Source: CAWHBO01 sp963827735 (GTDB lineage Bacteria > Patescibacteriota > Patescibacteriia > Patescibacteriales > UBA12075). From it: a DNA stretch of 64,000 bases. The stretch's first letter is position 1, and the number at the start of each line of letters is the position of its first letter. Made by a program: the position numbers and the translations under genes. The stretch is taken from NCBI GenBank assembly GCA_963827735.1, contig CAWHBO010000008.1:124001-188000 (forward strand), written 5' to 3'. Below, piece after piece: positions 41,960 through 49,908 of this stretch. Below the pieces are notes generated by a model. The model worked only from the letters and a program-made list of their open reading frames with translations, made no database searches and was not told where the DNA came from.

Positions 41960-43114
41960 TTATTTTAAGCTTGATAATTTTTTTGTTCCGAGCTTTGGTT
42001 TCATGCCCTTAAGCGGGATCGTGATGTTGATGGTGGTTCCTCGATTGCGCTTGTCCAGCGGGATGTCGGAATTTTTCTGCTCCTCTTTCAAAAGGATATC
42101 CAAACTCGGGGAAACAAACCAGATCTTGCCGCCGGATTTTTCAATCACCGCCTTCACAATATACAAACCGAGTCCGGTGCCGTCAGCATCGATTTTTTTT
42201 GCTAAGGCGCCCCGGAATAACTTTAAAAAAATGTTTGGCTGTTCTTCCCTGGGAATCCCGATTCCGTTATCGGAGATTTTTATAAAAATATCTTTTTCCG
42301 TCTTTTTTATGGTAATTCTGATAATCCCCTTTTCCGGGGTATACTTGATGGCATTGGCGAAGATATTTTCAAAAACAATTTTGGTAAGCCGAGGGTCAAG
42401 ATTAATTCTGGGAAATTTATCATAAATCTTTTCCACTTTCAATTTTTTCTTTTCAATTTCCGACAAAAATTTTCCCAAGGCCGATTCCGCGCGCTCAATT
42501 ATATCAGTCGGCTCCGGTTCAATTGAAAAAGTTCCGACATCAATCCGCGAAACATCAAGCAGGGCGTTAACCAGCCCGATCAGCCTTTCATTGCTGGAAT
42601 ACACCTCTTCCAAATATTTTTTCTGTTCAGGATTAACATCCCCCGCGTCTCCGCATCGCAGGAAATCAACATACCATTTTATGATGGAAAGCGGCGTGCG
42701 CAGCTGATGGGACGCCAAAGCGACAAAATCAGTCTTCGCCTGCCGCAATTCCAGATGAGTGGAAACATCCTGGGCAATCCCGGTTTTCAATCTGCTGATC
42801 AAGCCATTTATGGCAATTGACAGTTGTCCAATCTCATCTCTGCCTTTGACCATGATTTCTTTGGACAAGTTTCCCGCCGCCATTTCTTCCACCTTGAAGG
42901 TCAGGTCCATGATCCTCTTGGAAAAATTATGGCTCAAAACATAAGTAAGGGAAAAACAAACCGCATATATGAAATTACCAAGAATCAAAAGATCAACCAG
43001 CGATCCTCCCATGATGTATTTCGCCAAAAAAAATACCAGGGTGCTGAAAATAAAAACGACGGACAATATCTTGTCTGACAAAGTAAATGTTAAAAATTTT
43101 TTCTTGACCAGCAT
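41960..43114 (-). CDS. Membrane sensor histidine kinase with HAMP domain
   Basis: 384 residues. Two closely spaced membrane helices (about 12-33 and 37-60) with almost no extracytoplasmic loop, a HAMP domain (about 55-110), the dimerisation helix with phospho-His in ASHQLRTPLSI (about 137), the N box FENIFANAIKYTPE, G1 DNGIGIP and G2 DGTGLGLYI. The short sensor loop suggests membrane or intracellular sensing. Operon with radA upstream (39 nt) and the response regulator downstream. Confidence 0.94.
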   Translation of the reverse strand: MLVKKKFLTFTLSDKILSVVFIFSTLVFFLAKYIMGGSLVDLLILGNFIYAVCFSLTYVLSHNFSKRIMDLTFKVEEMAAGNLSKEIMVKGRDEIGQLSIAINGLISRLKTGIAQDVSTHLELRQAKTDFVALASHQLRTPLSIIKWYVDFLRCGDAGDVNPEQKKYLEEVYSSNERLIGLVNALLDVSRIDVGTFSIEPEPTDIIERAESALGKFLSEIEKKKLKVEKIYDKFPRINLDPRLTKIVFENIFANAIKYTPEKGIIRITIKKTEKDIFIKISDNGIGIPREEQPNIFLKLFRGALAKKIDADGTGLGLYIVKAVIEKSGGKIWFVSPSLDILLKEEQKNSDIPLDKRNRGTTINITIPLKGMKPKLGTKKLSSLK

Positions 43115-43153
43115 GATGTGATTGTATCAAAAAAAATTAAAATATACAAAAAA

Positions 43154-44509
43154 TCAGAGTTTCATCATTACACTTACGGCTTCTTCCAGGTTTTTCACTT
43201 TTACGGTTTCTATTCCGCTGCCCGATTCCTTGACAGCGGGAATAAGGGCTTTTTTATAACCGATTTTTTCCGCGGCGTAAAGACGCTCTTTTAATTTGGC
43301 AACCGGCCTGATCTCTCCGCCCAACCCAACTTCGCCGATCACAATGATATCTTTCTTGATCACCTGGGAATAAAGCGAAGATGCGATTGAAAGGCAGACA
43401 GCCAAATCCAGGGACGGATCGCTGATCTTAAGCCCGCCGGCGACATTGAGAATCACATCCTGGTTTATCAGGTTTATCTTTGTTCGCTTGGAAAGCACAG
43501 CCGCCAAAACCTGCAAGCGATTCAGGTCAAATCCGGAAGTTTTTCTTTGCGGATACCCAAACACAGTTCTTGTAACCAGCGCTTGGATTTCCAAAAAAAA
43601 CGGCCGGCTGCCTTCCATAACGGCGGAGAGAACCGAACCGGTCGTCTCTTGCCTATCCGGATCAATGAACACTGCGCTCGGATCTTTTACTTCTCTCATG
43701 CCGGCCCCCGTCATCTCAAATATTCCAATTTCGCTTACCGCGCCAAAACGATTTTTCTGAGCCCTGAGAATTCTGAAATCACCGTTCTTTTGCGATTCCA
43801 AATTTATGACTGCGTCAACGATATGTTCCAAAGTTTTCGGACCAGCGACTTGCCCGTCTTTTGTTATGTGCCCGACCAGAATGATAACGATATCCTCTTG
43901 CTTGGCCAGCTCAAGAAAACTGATGGTTGACGCTCGGATCTGACTCACGCTTCCCGCCTCTCCTTCCACCAAAGAAGAATAGACCGTTTGAATTGAATCC
44001 ACAATCGCTAAGTCGGGTTTTTCTTTTTTTAAAACATTTACGATCTTTTCCACATTGGTTTCCTGGACAAACGCGATCTTTTCCAAATTGCACCCGAGTC
44101 TTTCAAACCGGCTTTTTATCTGCAAGGCTGATTCTTCACCGCTGGAATAAATCGTCTTGTTCTCTTTGCCGCTGATCTTGTCCGCGATTTGAGCCAAAAT
44201 GGTAGATTTTCCGATTCCCGGCTCTCCGGACAAAAGAATCAACGACCCGGGAACAAATCCGCCGCCAAGCACGCGATCAACTTCTTCAATGTTCGTTTTT
44301 ATCCTTTTCTGATCACCCGCTTTCAAGGTGCTGAGATTTATGATTTCCGCAGAACTGATCTTATCAATCATTTTTTTATCTCCTTCTTTCCTATCAACAA
44401 TTTCTTCTTTAAGCGTCCCCCAGCTCCCGCACTCCAAACACCGCCCATTCCATTTGGAAGACTGAGCGCCGCAGGTAGAGCATGCATATACGCTGGTTAT
44501 TTTTGGCAT
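43154..44509 (-). CDS. radA: DNA repair protein RadA
   Basis: 451 residues. An N-terminal C4 zinc finger (CSTCG, CLECG), Walker A GEPGIGKST, the RadA-specific KNRFG motif (about residue 250) and a C-terminal Lon-like domain (IGEVGLGGEIRPV). It promotes branch migration during recombination. Confidence 0.97.
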   Translation of the reverse strand: MPKITSVYACSTCGAQSSKWNGRCLECGSWGTLKEEIVDRKEGDKKMIDKISSAEIINLSTLKAGDQKRIKTNIEEVDRVLGGGFVPGSLILLSGEPGIGKSTILAQIADKISGKENKTIYSSGEESALQIKSRFERLGCNLEKIAFVQETNVEKIVNVLKKEKPDLAIVDSIQTVYSSLVEGEAGSVSQIRASTISFLELAKQEDIVIILVGHITKDGQVAGPKTLEHIVDAVINLESQKNGDFRILRAQKNRFGAVSEIGIFEMTGAGMREVKDPSAVFIDPDRQETTGSVLSAVMEGSRPFFLEIQALVTRTVFGYPQRKTSGFDLNRLQVLAAVLSKRTKINLINQDVILNVAGGLKISDPSLDLAVCLSIASSLYSQVIKKDIIVIGEVGLGGEIRPVAKLKERLYAAEKIGYKKALIPAVKESGSGIETVKVKNLEEAVSVMMKL

Positions 44510-44550
44510 AACTTTTTCGTTTAAATAATCTTACTAAACGTAATTGGGAC

Positions 44551-44656
44551 AAATATTCAATATCCAATACCCATTCAATATTCAATAAATTAATAATCAA
44601 TGGATATTTAAATATTGAATATTGAATGAATATTGATTATTGAATATTGAATATTT
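44551..44656 (-). repeat. Family A long inverted repeat (copy 3)
   Basis: ATTCAATATCCAATACCCAT and ATTCAATATTC pair with GAATATTGAATGAATATTGA and TTATTGAATATTGAATAT across a centre near 44605. It fills most of the radA/DsbA-like gap. Confidence 0.75.
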
Positions 44657-44674
44657 TTATTTTTTTGCCAAATT

Positions 44675-45424
44675 TTATTTTGTTTTGCCCAACTCTCCCT
44701 CCACCATCCCCCTAAGTTCCTCATACGAAACCTCCCCCATCACTTCTTTATCATTGACATAAATGAACGGTATGCCGACGATTCCGAGGGCGTCTGCCTC
44801 TTCCATGTTATCTTCTACCGATTGCGCGGTTTCTTGTTTTGTATAACATTTTTTAAACTCTTTGCCGTTCAGATCCAATTCTCCGGCTATTGCATAAAAA
44901 TCATCTTCCCGAGCCTCTTCGGCGACAGCAAATAGAGCATCATGAAACTGCCAAAATTTCCCTTGAGCCAAAGCACAGCGTCCGGCAATCGCGGATTTAT
45001 ATGAAATTGAATTCTTGTCATTTTCCGGATAATCTTTCCAAATCAGACGGACTTGAGTTGTATAATCTGTGACGATTTTTTTTAATATCCGCTCTTGCGA
45101 TTCGCAAAACGTGCAGGTAAAGTCAGAAAAATAAACAATCGTTACCGGCGCTATCTCACTGCCAAACCAAGGATCGTTTTTTGATATTATCGGTCCTTTC
45201 AATATGTCTTTAAGCGTGGGGTTTTTCGTAATATATGGATCGTCATTTTTAAAATCATCGTTTAAATAATATTTATCAGAATTTACTCTTGCGACTGCCT
45301 CATCATTGCTCTCAAGACGCGGCCATAAAACAATATAAATAAAACCAAAAACCAAAAAAGCCACAAGAGATATGGCTATAAAAATTATCATCGGCAAATT
45401 TTCTTTTCTTATTTTCATAAACAT
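44675..45424 (-). CDS. DsbA/BdbD-like thiol-disulfide oxidoreductase
   Basis: 249 residues. An N-terminal membrane anchor (about 12-36), then a thioredoxin fold with DsbA insertion: active site FSDFTCTFCESQ (CTFC), and cis-Pro loop VGIPFIYVN. It would form or exchange disulfides outside the membrane. An ATG two codons later (45418) is an equally possible start. It is the last gene of the secretion-like locus that also encodes a giant Cys-rich exported protein, a plausible client. Confidence 0.9.
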   Translation of the reverse strand: MFMKIRKENLPMIIFIAISLVAFLVFGFIYIVLWPRLESNDEAVARVNSDKYYLNDDFKNDDPYITKNPTLKDILKGPIISKNDPWFGSEIAPVTIVYFSDFTCTFCESQERILKKIVTDYTTQVRLIWKDYPENDKNSISYKSAIAGRCALAQGKFWQFHDALFAVAEEAREDDFYAIAGELDLNGKEFKKCYTKQETAQSVEDNMEEADALGIVGIPFIYVNDKEVMGEVSYEELRGMVEGELGKTK

Positions 45425-45427
45425 GGG

Positions 45428-45508
45428 GATTTTCGCTGATTACCCTGATATCGCTGATTGCACTGAAATATATCAGCGATATCAGCGCCATCAGCGTAAT
45501 CAGCGAAC
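45428..45508 (-). repeat. Family E inverted repeat (copy)
   Basis: TTCGCTGATTACCCTGATAT and CGCTGATTGCACTGA pair with TCAGCGATATCAGCGCCATC and AGCGTAATCAGCGAA. On the minus strand it starts 2 nt after the TAA of the upstream gene. Related tracts: 33885-33921 and 55664-55711. Confidence 0.75.
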
Positions 45509-45509
45509 T

Positions 45510-46181
45510 TTAAGACTCGTTCCAATACGCCGAATCAACTTTCCAGGCGCCATTCTCTTTTTTGAAAGTGATCAAAATGTTTTGAGAAAAAGCGTTGGAT
45601 ACATTTATCCTGGTATTTCTGGCTTCCTGGCGGCGGGTTGACACCATCACTTCCGCATACCCGGTATCATCGTCATATTTTTTCAAATCTTCCTTGATGG
45701 CTTTGGTGGTAATCCCGAAATATATGGAAGAATCAGTTGATGCGACTCTCTGGCTCTTAACATACTCATCTGCCCACTTCCTCATTTTTTCCGTCATAAA
45801 CATCTTCAAATCAATAACATTGCTGAAATTTGACTGATTGGAATAGCTGCCGAAGCGCTCAGAAAAAGACGCGGACATTCTGATCAGATCATCTTTTTCC
45901 GAATAAACTTTTACAGTTTTATCATCAAGGGTGTTTTCCTCTGCCTGGTTGTTTTGAGGAATCTCCGCTGTGATGGTTTTGATTTCTTTGTTTTCAATTT
46001 TCGAAGGCGTTTGCGCTATGTTGTTCTGAGCGGTTGCGTCTGATGTAACCGGCACGATTTCTTTTCTCCCAAAATTAAGCCAAGACGGAAACAGATTGTT
46101 CAGGAATAAAAAATATACGATTCCAGCCAAAGAAAAGAAACCTAAGATTATAATGATGATACCGATTGCTTTTCTGTTCAT
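45510..46181 (-). CDS. Membrane-anchored protein, possibly VirB8-like
   Basis: 223 residues: one N-terminal helix (about 5-28), a Gln/Asn/Glu-rich linker (about 35-95) and a C-terminal domain (about 100-223) ending in strands NILITFKKENGAWKVDSAYW. That pattern (single helix, linker, NTF2-like alpha+beta domain with a final Trp-rich strand) fits VirB8-type scaffold proteins, but sequence similarity is not clear. Its place beside virB4 supports the idea (inference). Confidence 0.6.
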   Translation of the reverse strand: MNRKAIGIIIIILGFFSLAGIVYFLFLNNLFPSWLNFGRKEIVPVTSDATAQNNIAQTPSKIENKEIKTITAEIPQNNQAEENTLDDKTVKVYSEKDDLIRMSASFSERFGSYSNQSNFSNVIDLKMFMTEKMRKWADEYVKSQRVASTDSSIYFGITTKAIKEDLKKYDDDTGYAEVMVSTRRQEARNTRINVSNAFSQNILITFKKENGAWKVDSAYWNES

Positions 46182-46195
46182 ATAATTAAACTTAA

Positions 46196-46352
46196 GATTA
46201 CTATATGTGATGTTGGTATGACGCTAATATGCAAGGTATGACGCTAATATGCGAATAAATGCTAATCTGCGAATTGCGAATAATTATTAGCAATTAGCGG
46301 CATTCGCATTTATTCGCATATTAGCGTCATACCTAGCGGATTAGCGTCACAT
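46196..46352 (-). repeat. Family C long near-perfect inverted repeat (large copy 1)
   Basis: GGTATGACGCTAATATGCGA, ATAAATGCTAATCTGCGAAT and TTGCGAAT pair with ATTAGCAATTAGCGGCATTC, GCATTTATTCGCATATTAGC and GTCATACC. On the minus strand it follows the virB4 stop directly (TAG-ATGTGACGCTAATCCGCTA). The copy at 49744 is almost the same sequence. Confidence 0.85.
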
Positions 46353-48263
46353 CTACCCGATATCCATATCCTCGTCACTTTTCGTATTGTTTCCGCGGGT
46401 TACTGCATTTTTTTCCTCCTCCGCTTCATCAAATTCTCTTTTTGCCTCCTCAATCTCCAAAAGCTGGCGCGGATCTGATGTTATCAATTGGTCTTCCGTG
46501 TATGAAGCGACAATCTTGATCGCGGCATGCTTGGCGCCGGCAAAAAAGATCCCCTCGCCCACCCCGCACTCCAGCAATAAATATTTTTCCCCTTCGGTCA
46601 AGGCGAAGGTTTTCTGGATCATATCAATGGCGGCGGTGGATTGTTTTAACAATAATTGCAAAGACGAGTTGGTGACAATTGCCTGACCGTAGGGCGATAC
46701 GAGAAAGTCGTTCACATCCTGAGTGATTGTGGTTACACCCAGATAATATTTGCGGCAGCGCTTGACCAGAGCGTATATAAATTTCGCGCTGTCTTCATGC
46801 TGCATCAGCCACCAAGCTTCGTCAATCACAAGTATCCGGCGCTTCATCTCGCTTCGGACGACATTCCAGATATAATTGATGATCGTATAAATCGCAATCG
46901 GCCTAAGCTCATCTTCCAAATCCCGGACGGAAAAACAAACCAGCTGATTGTCCATCTCAACGTTCGTCGGGGAATTGAAAAGGCCGGCGAATGTTCCTTG
47001 TGTATATTTTCTTAAGCGTAAAGCCAGATCGGACCCGCCTTCCATACCTTCCAAAATATCCTGAAAGTCCTGCATGACCGGGGCTTCAATCTTGGTCATA
47101 TCGCTTTCCGGGGTGATATCTTTTTTAGCGTAAGTTTCAAGCAGTGCTCGGTCAACGATGGAATCCTCTTCGTGCGTAAGGTCCCCCAGCATCAGCTTAA
47201 CCAGTCCTTTCATCGTGATAACGGCGCTGCGGATGATATCTCCGGGCTTGGCGTCGCCGCCGACCGAGCGCGGAAGATCAAAAGGATTTATTTTATTATC
47301 AGAAGAGAGCGATAAATTGATGTAAGTGCCGCCCACCGCATCAGATAAATGCTTATACTCATACTCCGGGTCAATGATGATAACCTCGGTTCCCATCATA
47401 AGCGAACGCAGCACTTCCAACTTGATGGCATAGCTTTTTCCGGCGCCGGATGTGGCGAACACGACCGTGTTGGCATTCTGAAGGCTGAAACGGTCAAAAA
47501 GAATAAGCGAATTGTTGTGGCGATTGATGCCGTATAAAATCCCGTTATCGGTCGTAAGCTCAGAAGACATGAAAGGAAAAGAGGAAGCGATGGGAGAGGA
47601 ATTCATGTTGAACGTGATATACAATTCGTCATTGCCGAGCGGCATGGTGGAGTTGAATCCCTGTTCAGCCTGATAAAAAACTTTTTTGGAATAGACCAGA
47701 CGGGAACCGAAAATGTTCTCAATCTCACCGGTCATGCGGTTCAGTTCTTCTTTGGTGTCGGAGTAAATCGTTACATACAGCGCGAATTGGAAAAACTTTT
47801 CAATCCCCTGCGTCAAAGCGTCGCGCAAAGCTTCAATGTCCCTTAGCGCCGTTTCCCTAAGCGGATCGCGAGCGGCGCCTTTCTCGGCATCGGATATGAT
47901 CTGCGCTTCCAGGGCGCCGACTTTCTTCTTTAATTGTTTTAATATCACGGCGCTCTTGACCGGATAAAAAAACATGGACACGTCAAAAGTGGAGTTAAGA
48001 TTGATGATCGGCGAAAACCAACCGACGCTGATATAGCGCGGATAATTTATGACAAAAATGGTCCGAACAAATTTATCCCCGAGTAGCAGCATGTTGGAAT
48101 CCACCTTAAAGCTGGCCGGAGCGATCAGGTCTTTGATGGAAATCGTGCCCCGGCGGTAAGCCTTCTCTTCTTCAATATATTCCTTCGCAATTTCAACGGA
48201 GGTGTCAATGTTCTGGCCTTTCTCCGGTTTTGTGATTGGATTTTTTTTATTTAAATTGAACAT
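46353..48263 (-). CDS. virB4: VirB4/TraC-like type IV secretion ATPase
   Basis: 636 residues. The N-terminal part (about 35-240) has the VirB4 beta-domain style (KFVRTIFVINYPRYISVGWF). Walker A ATSGAGKSYA, Walker B RILVIDEAWWLM and the VirB4-typical TTITQDVNDFL and NSSLQLLLKQS follow. It energises assembly of, or transport through, a type IV secretion-like machine. Shorter than proteobacterial VirB4 (about 790). Gene order PrgI - TraC-N - VirB4 is typical of Gram-positive-style and patescibacterial loci. Confidence 0.93.
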   Translation of the reverse strand: MFNLNKKNPITKPEKGQNIDTSVEIAKEYIEEEKAYRRGTISIKDLIAPASFKVDSNMLLLGDKFVRTIFVINYPRYISVGWFSPIINLNSTFDVSMFFYPVKSAVILKQLKKKVGALEAQIISDAEKGAARDPLRETALRDIEALRDALTQGIEKFFQFALYVTIYSDTKEELNRMTGEIENIFGSRLVYSKKVFYQAEQGFNSTMPLGNDELYITFNMNSSPIASSFPFMSSELTTDNGILYGINRHNNSLILFDRFSLQNANTVVFATSGAGKSYAIKLEVLRSLMMGTEVIIIDPEYEYKHLSDAVGGTYINLSLSSDNKINPFDLPRSVGGDAKPGDIIRSAVITMKGLVKLMLGDLTHEEDSIVDRALLETYAKKDITPESDMTKIEAPVMQDFQDILEGMEGGSDLALRLRKYTQGTFAGLFNSPTNVEMDNQLVCFSVRDLEDELRPIAIYTIINYIWNVVRSEMKRRILVIDEAWWLMQHEDSAKFIYALVKRCRKYYLGVTTITQDVNDFLVSPYGQAIVTNSSLQLLLKQSTAAIDMIQKTFALTEGEKYLLLECGVGEGIFFAGAKHAAIKIVASYTEDQLITSDPRQLLEIEEAKREFDEAEEEKNAVTRGNNTKSDEDMDIG

Positions 48264-48340
48264 AGGATACAGGTTTGGAACTGTAATAAATTTAGGACTA
48301 AATTTTTCGATTCTTAATTCTGGATTTTAAATAATTTTGT

Positions 48341-48442
48341 TTTAATATCCAATATTCAATAACCAATATTCATTCAATGCTTAAATAATTTAATGATCAA
48401 TGAATATTTGAATATTGAATGGTTATTGATTATTGAACATTA
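48341..48442 (-). repeat. Family A long inverted repeat (copy 4)
   Basis: AATATCCAATATTCAATAAC and CAATATTCATTCAATG pair with TGAATATTTGAATATTGAAT and GGTTATTGATTATTGAACAT. On the minus strand the upstream gene ends TAA-TGTTCAATAATCAATAA, the same repeat end as after map. Confidence 0.8.
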
Positions 48443-49135
48443 ACTTTGTTCTATCACCCTCATCTTATCAATGTCCGCCAGTTTCTGATTGGATGACGTA
48501 TCGGGATTATAAGTGTTATAGTAAAGTTCTATCAGGCTTTGGGTGTCCAGCTGGACGGAATTGAGGCCCATGGAATTGAGTCCGGACATGATGTTGTCAA
48601 CGCGGTGCGACAATTCCGATTTACGGCGCATAAATTTATCGCCTTTCATTTTGATGACTGACGCCGGCCGGAAGACATCAAAAGTCCGAGAGAAAAATCC
48701 TTTCTGCTTGTCAGACATCGGGTCATAAGCGATCACGATATAAAAACGCTTATTCATGATCTTGCTCATGGAAATCAGTTCTTGAATATACTGGATATAC
48801 TCGGCAGTCTGCATCTTGAGCAACTCATTGGTCTGCTCTTTCCCTTTCTGTTTCAAGTCTTCCAGATAATTATCAATGTTCAATTCCCGCGATTGGATGA
48901 CAATCTGCAGAGGAAAATCTATGTTGTTAAGAAAACTGACATAAGCGGAGATGATGGCGTTCTGCTCATCTTCGCTCTTCAAAGCAAAATTGATGCTGGA
49001 AATCAGCAGTACAGCCCGAAGCGAACCGTCGCGCATCACGACCGTATCCGATTTTATCTCCGCAATATCAAGATGCTCCTGGGTGGAGGATTTTATTTTA
49101 TTGGTGGCTAGGTTGTCTGGTTTTTTTGACATCAA
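48440..49135 (-). CDS. Stand-alone TraC/VirB4 N-terminal-like domain protein
   Basis: 231 residues. VMRDGSLRAVLLISSINFAL and DFPLQIVIQSRELNIDNYLE, followed by a helical middle and FYIVIAYDP, match the N-terminal domain of TraC-type ATPases; no Walker motifs are present. A second ATG one codon in (49132) is possible. It sits between PrgI and VirB4, so it probably completes or docks the ATPase at the membrane (inference). Confidence 0.75.
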   Translation of the reverse strand: MMSKKPDNLATNKIKSSTQEHLDIAEIKSDTVVMRDGSLRAVLLISSINFALKSEDEQNAIISAYVSFLNNIDFPLQIVIQSRELNIDNYLEDLKQKGKEQTNELLKMQTAEYIQYIQELISMSKIMNKRFYIVIAYDPMSDKQKGFFSRTFDVFRPASVIKMKGDKFMRRKSELSHRVDNIMSGLNSMGLNSVQLDTQSLIELYYNTYNPDTSSNQKLADIDKMRVIEQS

Positions 49136-49139
49136 TTTA

Positions 49140-49305
49140 TAATAAATTCCAAATTACAAGCACCAAATTTCAAATAATACCAAAATACAAATATCAAAAA
49201 TTTCAAACATTTATTTTAATATAATTTTTATCATTATTTTTTGGATTTTGAATTTCTGTCATTTGAATTTATTTGATATTTGTTATTTGTAATTTGGAAT
49301 TTAAA
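49140..49305 (-). repeat. Family D long inverted repeat (copy 2)
   Basis: AAATTCCAAATTACAAGCAC and CAAATTTCAAATAATACC pair with GAATTTATTTGATATTTGTT and ATTTGTAATTTGGAATTT. It fills the gap and begins 4-5 nt beyond the PrgI stop codon. Confidence 0.75.
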
Positions 49306-49309
49306 TCCG

Positions 49310-49738
49310 CTAGTCTTCCCCTCTGTAAGACCCCTTGCTGTCCACGATCAGCGCCAGCTCATTGAGACGCGATTGGCTGAATGTCCTTTCTTGCTTAACT
49401 CTCCTGGCCGGGGCGGCTGCGTTTTCCGCGTCATCTTCAAAAATCCTTTCTTTGCCGTAAGAATTGTTCCAAACTCTGAGCCGGGGTTTTTTAGCAGTTT
49501 CAATGAAATTCAAGACAAAAAAATGAAATGGCATGCCGTTGATTCTAAAAAAAGCAAAAACGCCTGAAATGGCGAAAATCAAAGTTCCCACAACCAAAAA
49601 TCCGGTAAAATCAAGGATCTTATAACTGATTCCAATGAAAAGAAATCCTGTAAGCATGATGATAAACTGCCGGGCCGTGATCGGACCAATGATCTTATCT
49701 TCAACGTCAATGAATTGTGGAACTGTGAATTGCTGCAT
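49310..49738 (-). CDS. PrgI family protein (VirB3-like)
   Basis: 142 residues. QQFTVPQFIDVEDKIIGPIT is the PrgI family hallmark, followed by two membrane helices (about 25-45 and 50-68) and a cytoplasmic tail that is Arg-rich. PrgI is the VirB3 counterpart in Gram-positive type IV systems and normally precedes VirB4. Confidence 0.92.
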   Translation of the reverse strand: MQQFTVPQFIDVEDKIIGPITARQFIIMLTGFLFIGISYKILDFTGFLVVGTLIFAISGVFAFFRINGMPFHFFVLNFIETAKKPRLRVWNNSYGKERIFEDDAENAAAPARRVKQERTFSQSRLNELALIVDSKGSYRGED

Positions 49739-49743
49739 AAACT

Positions 49744-49908
49744 ATGTGACGCTAATATGCGAATAAATGCTAATCTGCGAATTGCTAATGGTATGACGCT
49801 AATATGCTAATAAATGCTAATCTGCGAATTGCGAATATTATATTAGCGATTAGCGGCATTCGCATTTATTCGCATATTAGCGTCATACCTAGCGGATTAG
49901 CGTCACAC
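49744..49908 (-). repeat. Family C long near-perfect inverted repeat (large copy 2)
   Basis: GTGACGCTAATATGCGAATA on the left, with complement TATTCGCATATTAGCGTCAT on the right. On the minus strand it follows the upstream stop directly (TAG-GTGTGACGCTAATCCGCTA) and ends 5 nt before the PrgI ATG. A shorter internal duplication (GGTATGACGCTAATATGC) makes it slightly longer than the copy at 46196. Confidence 0.85.
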
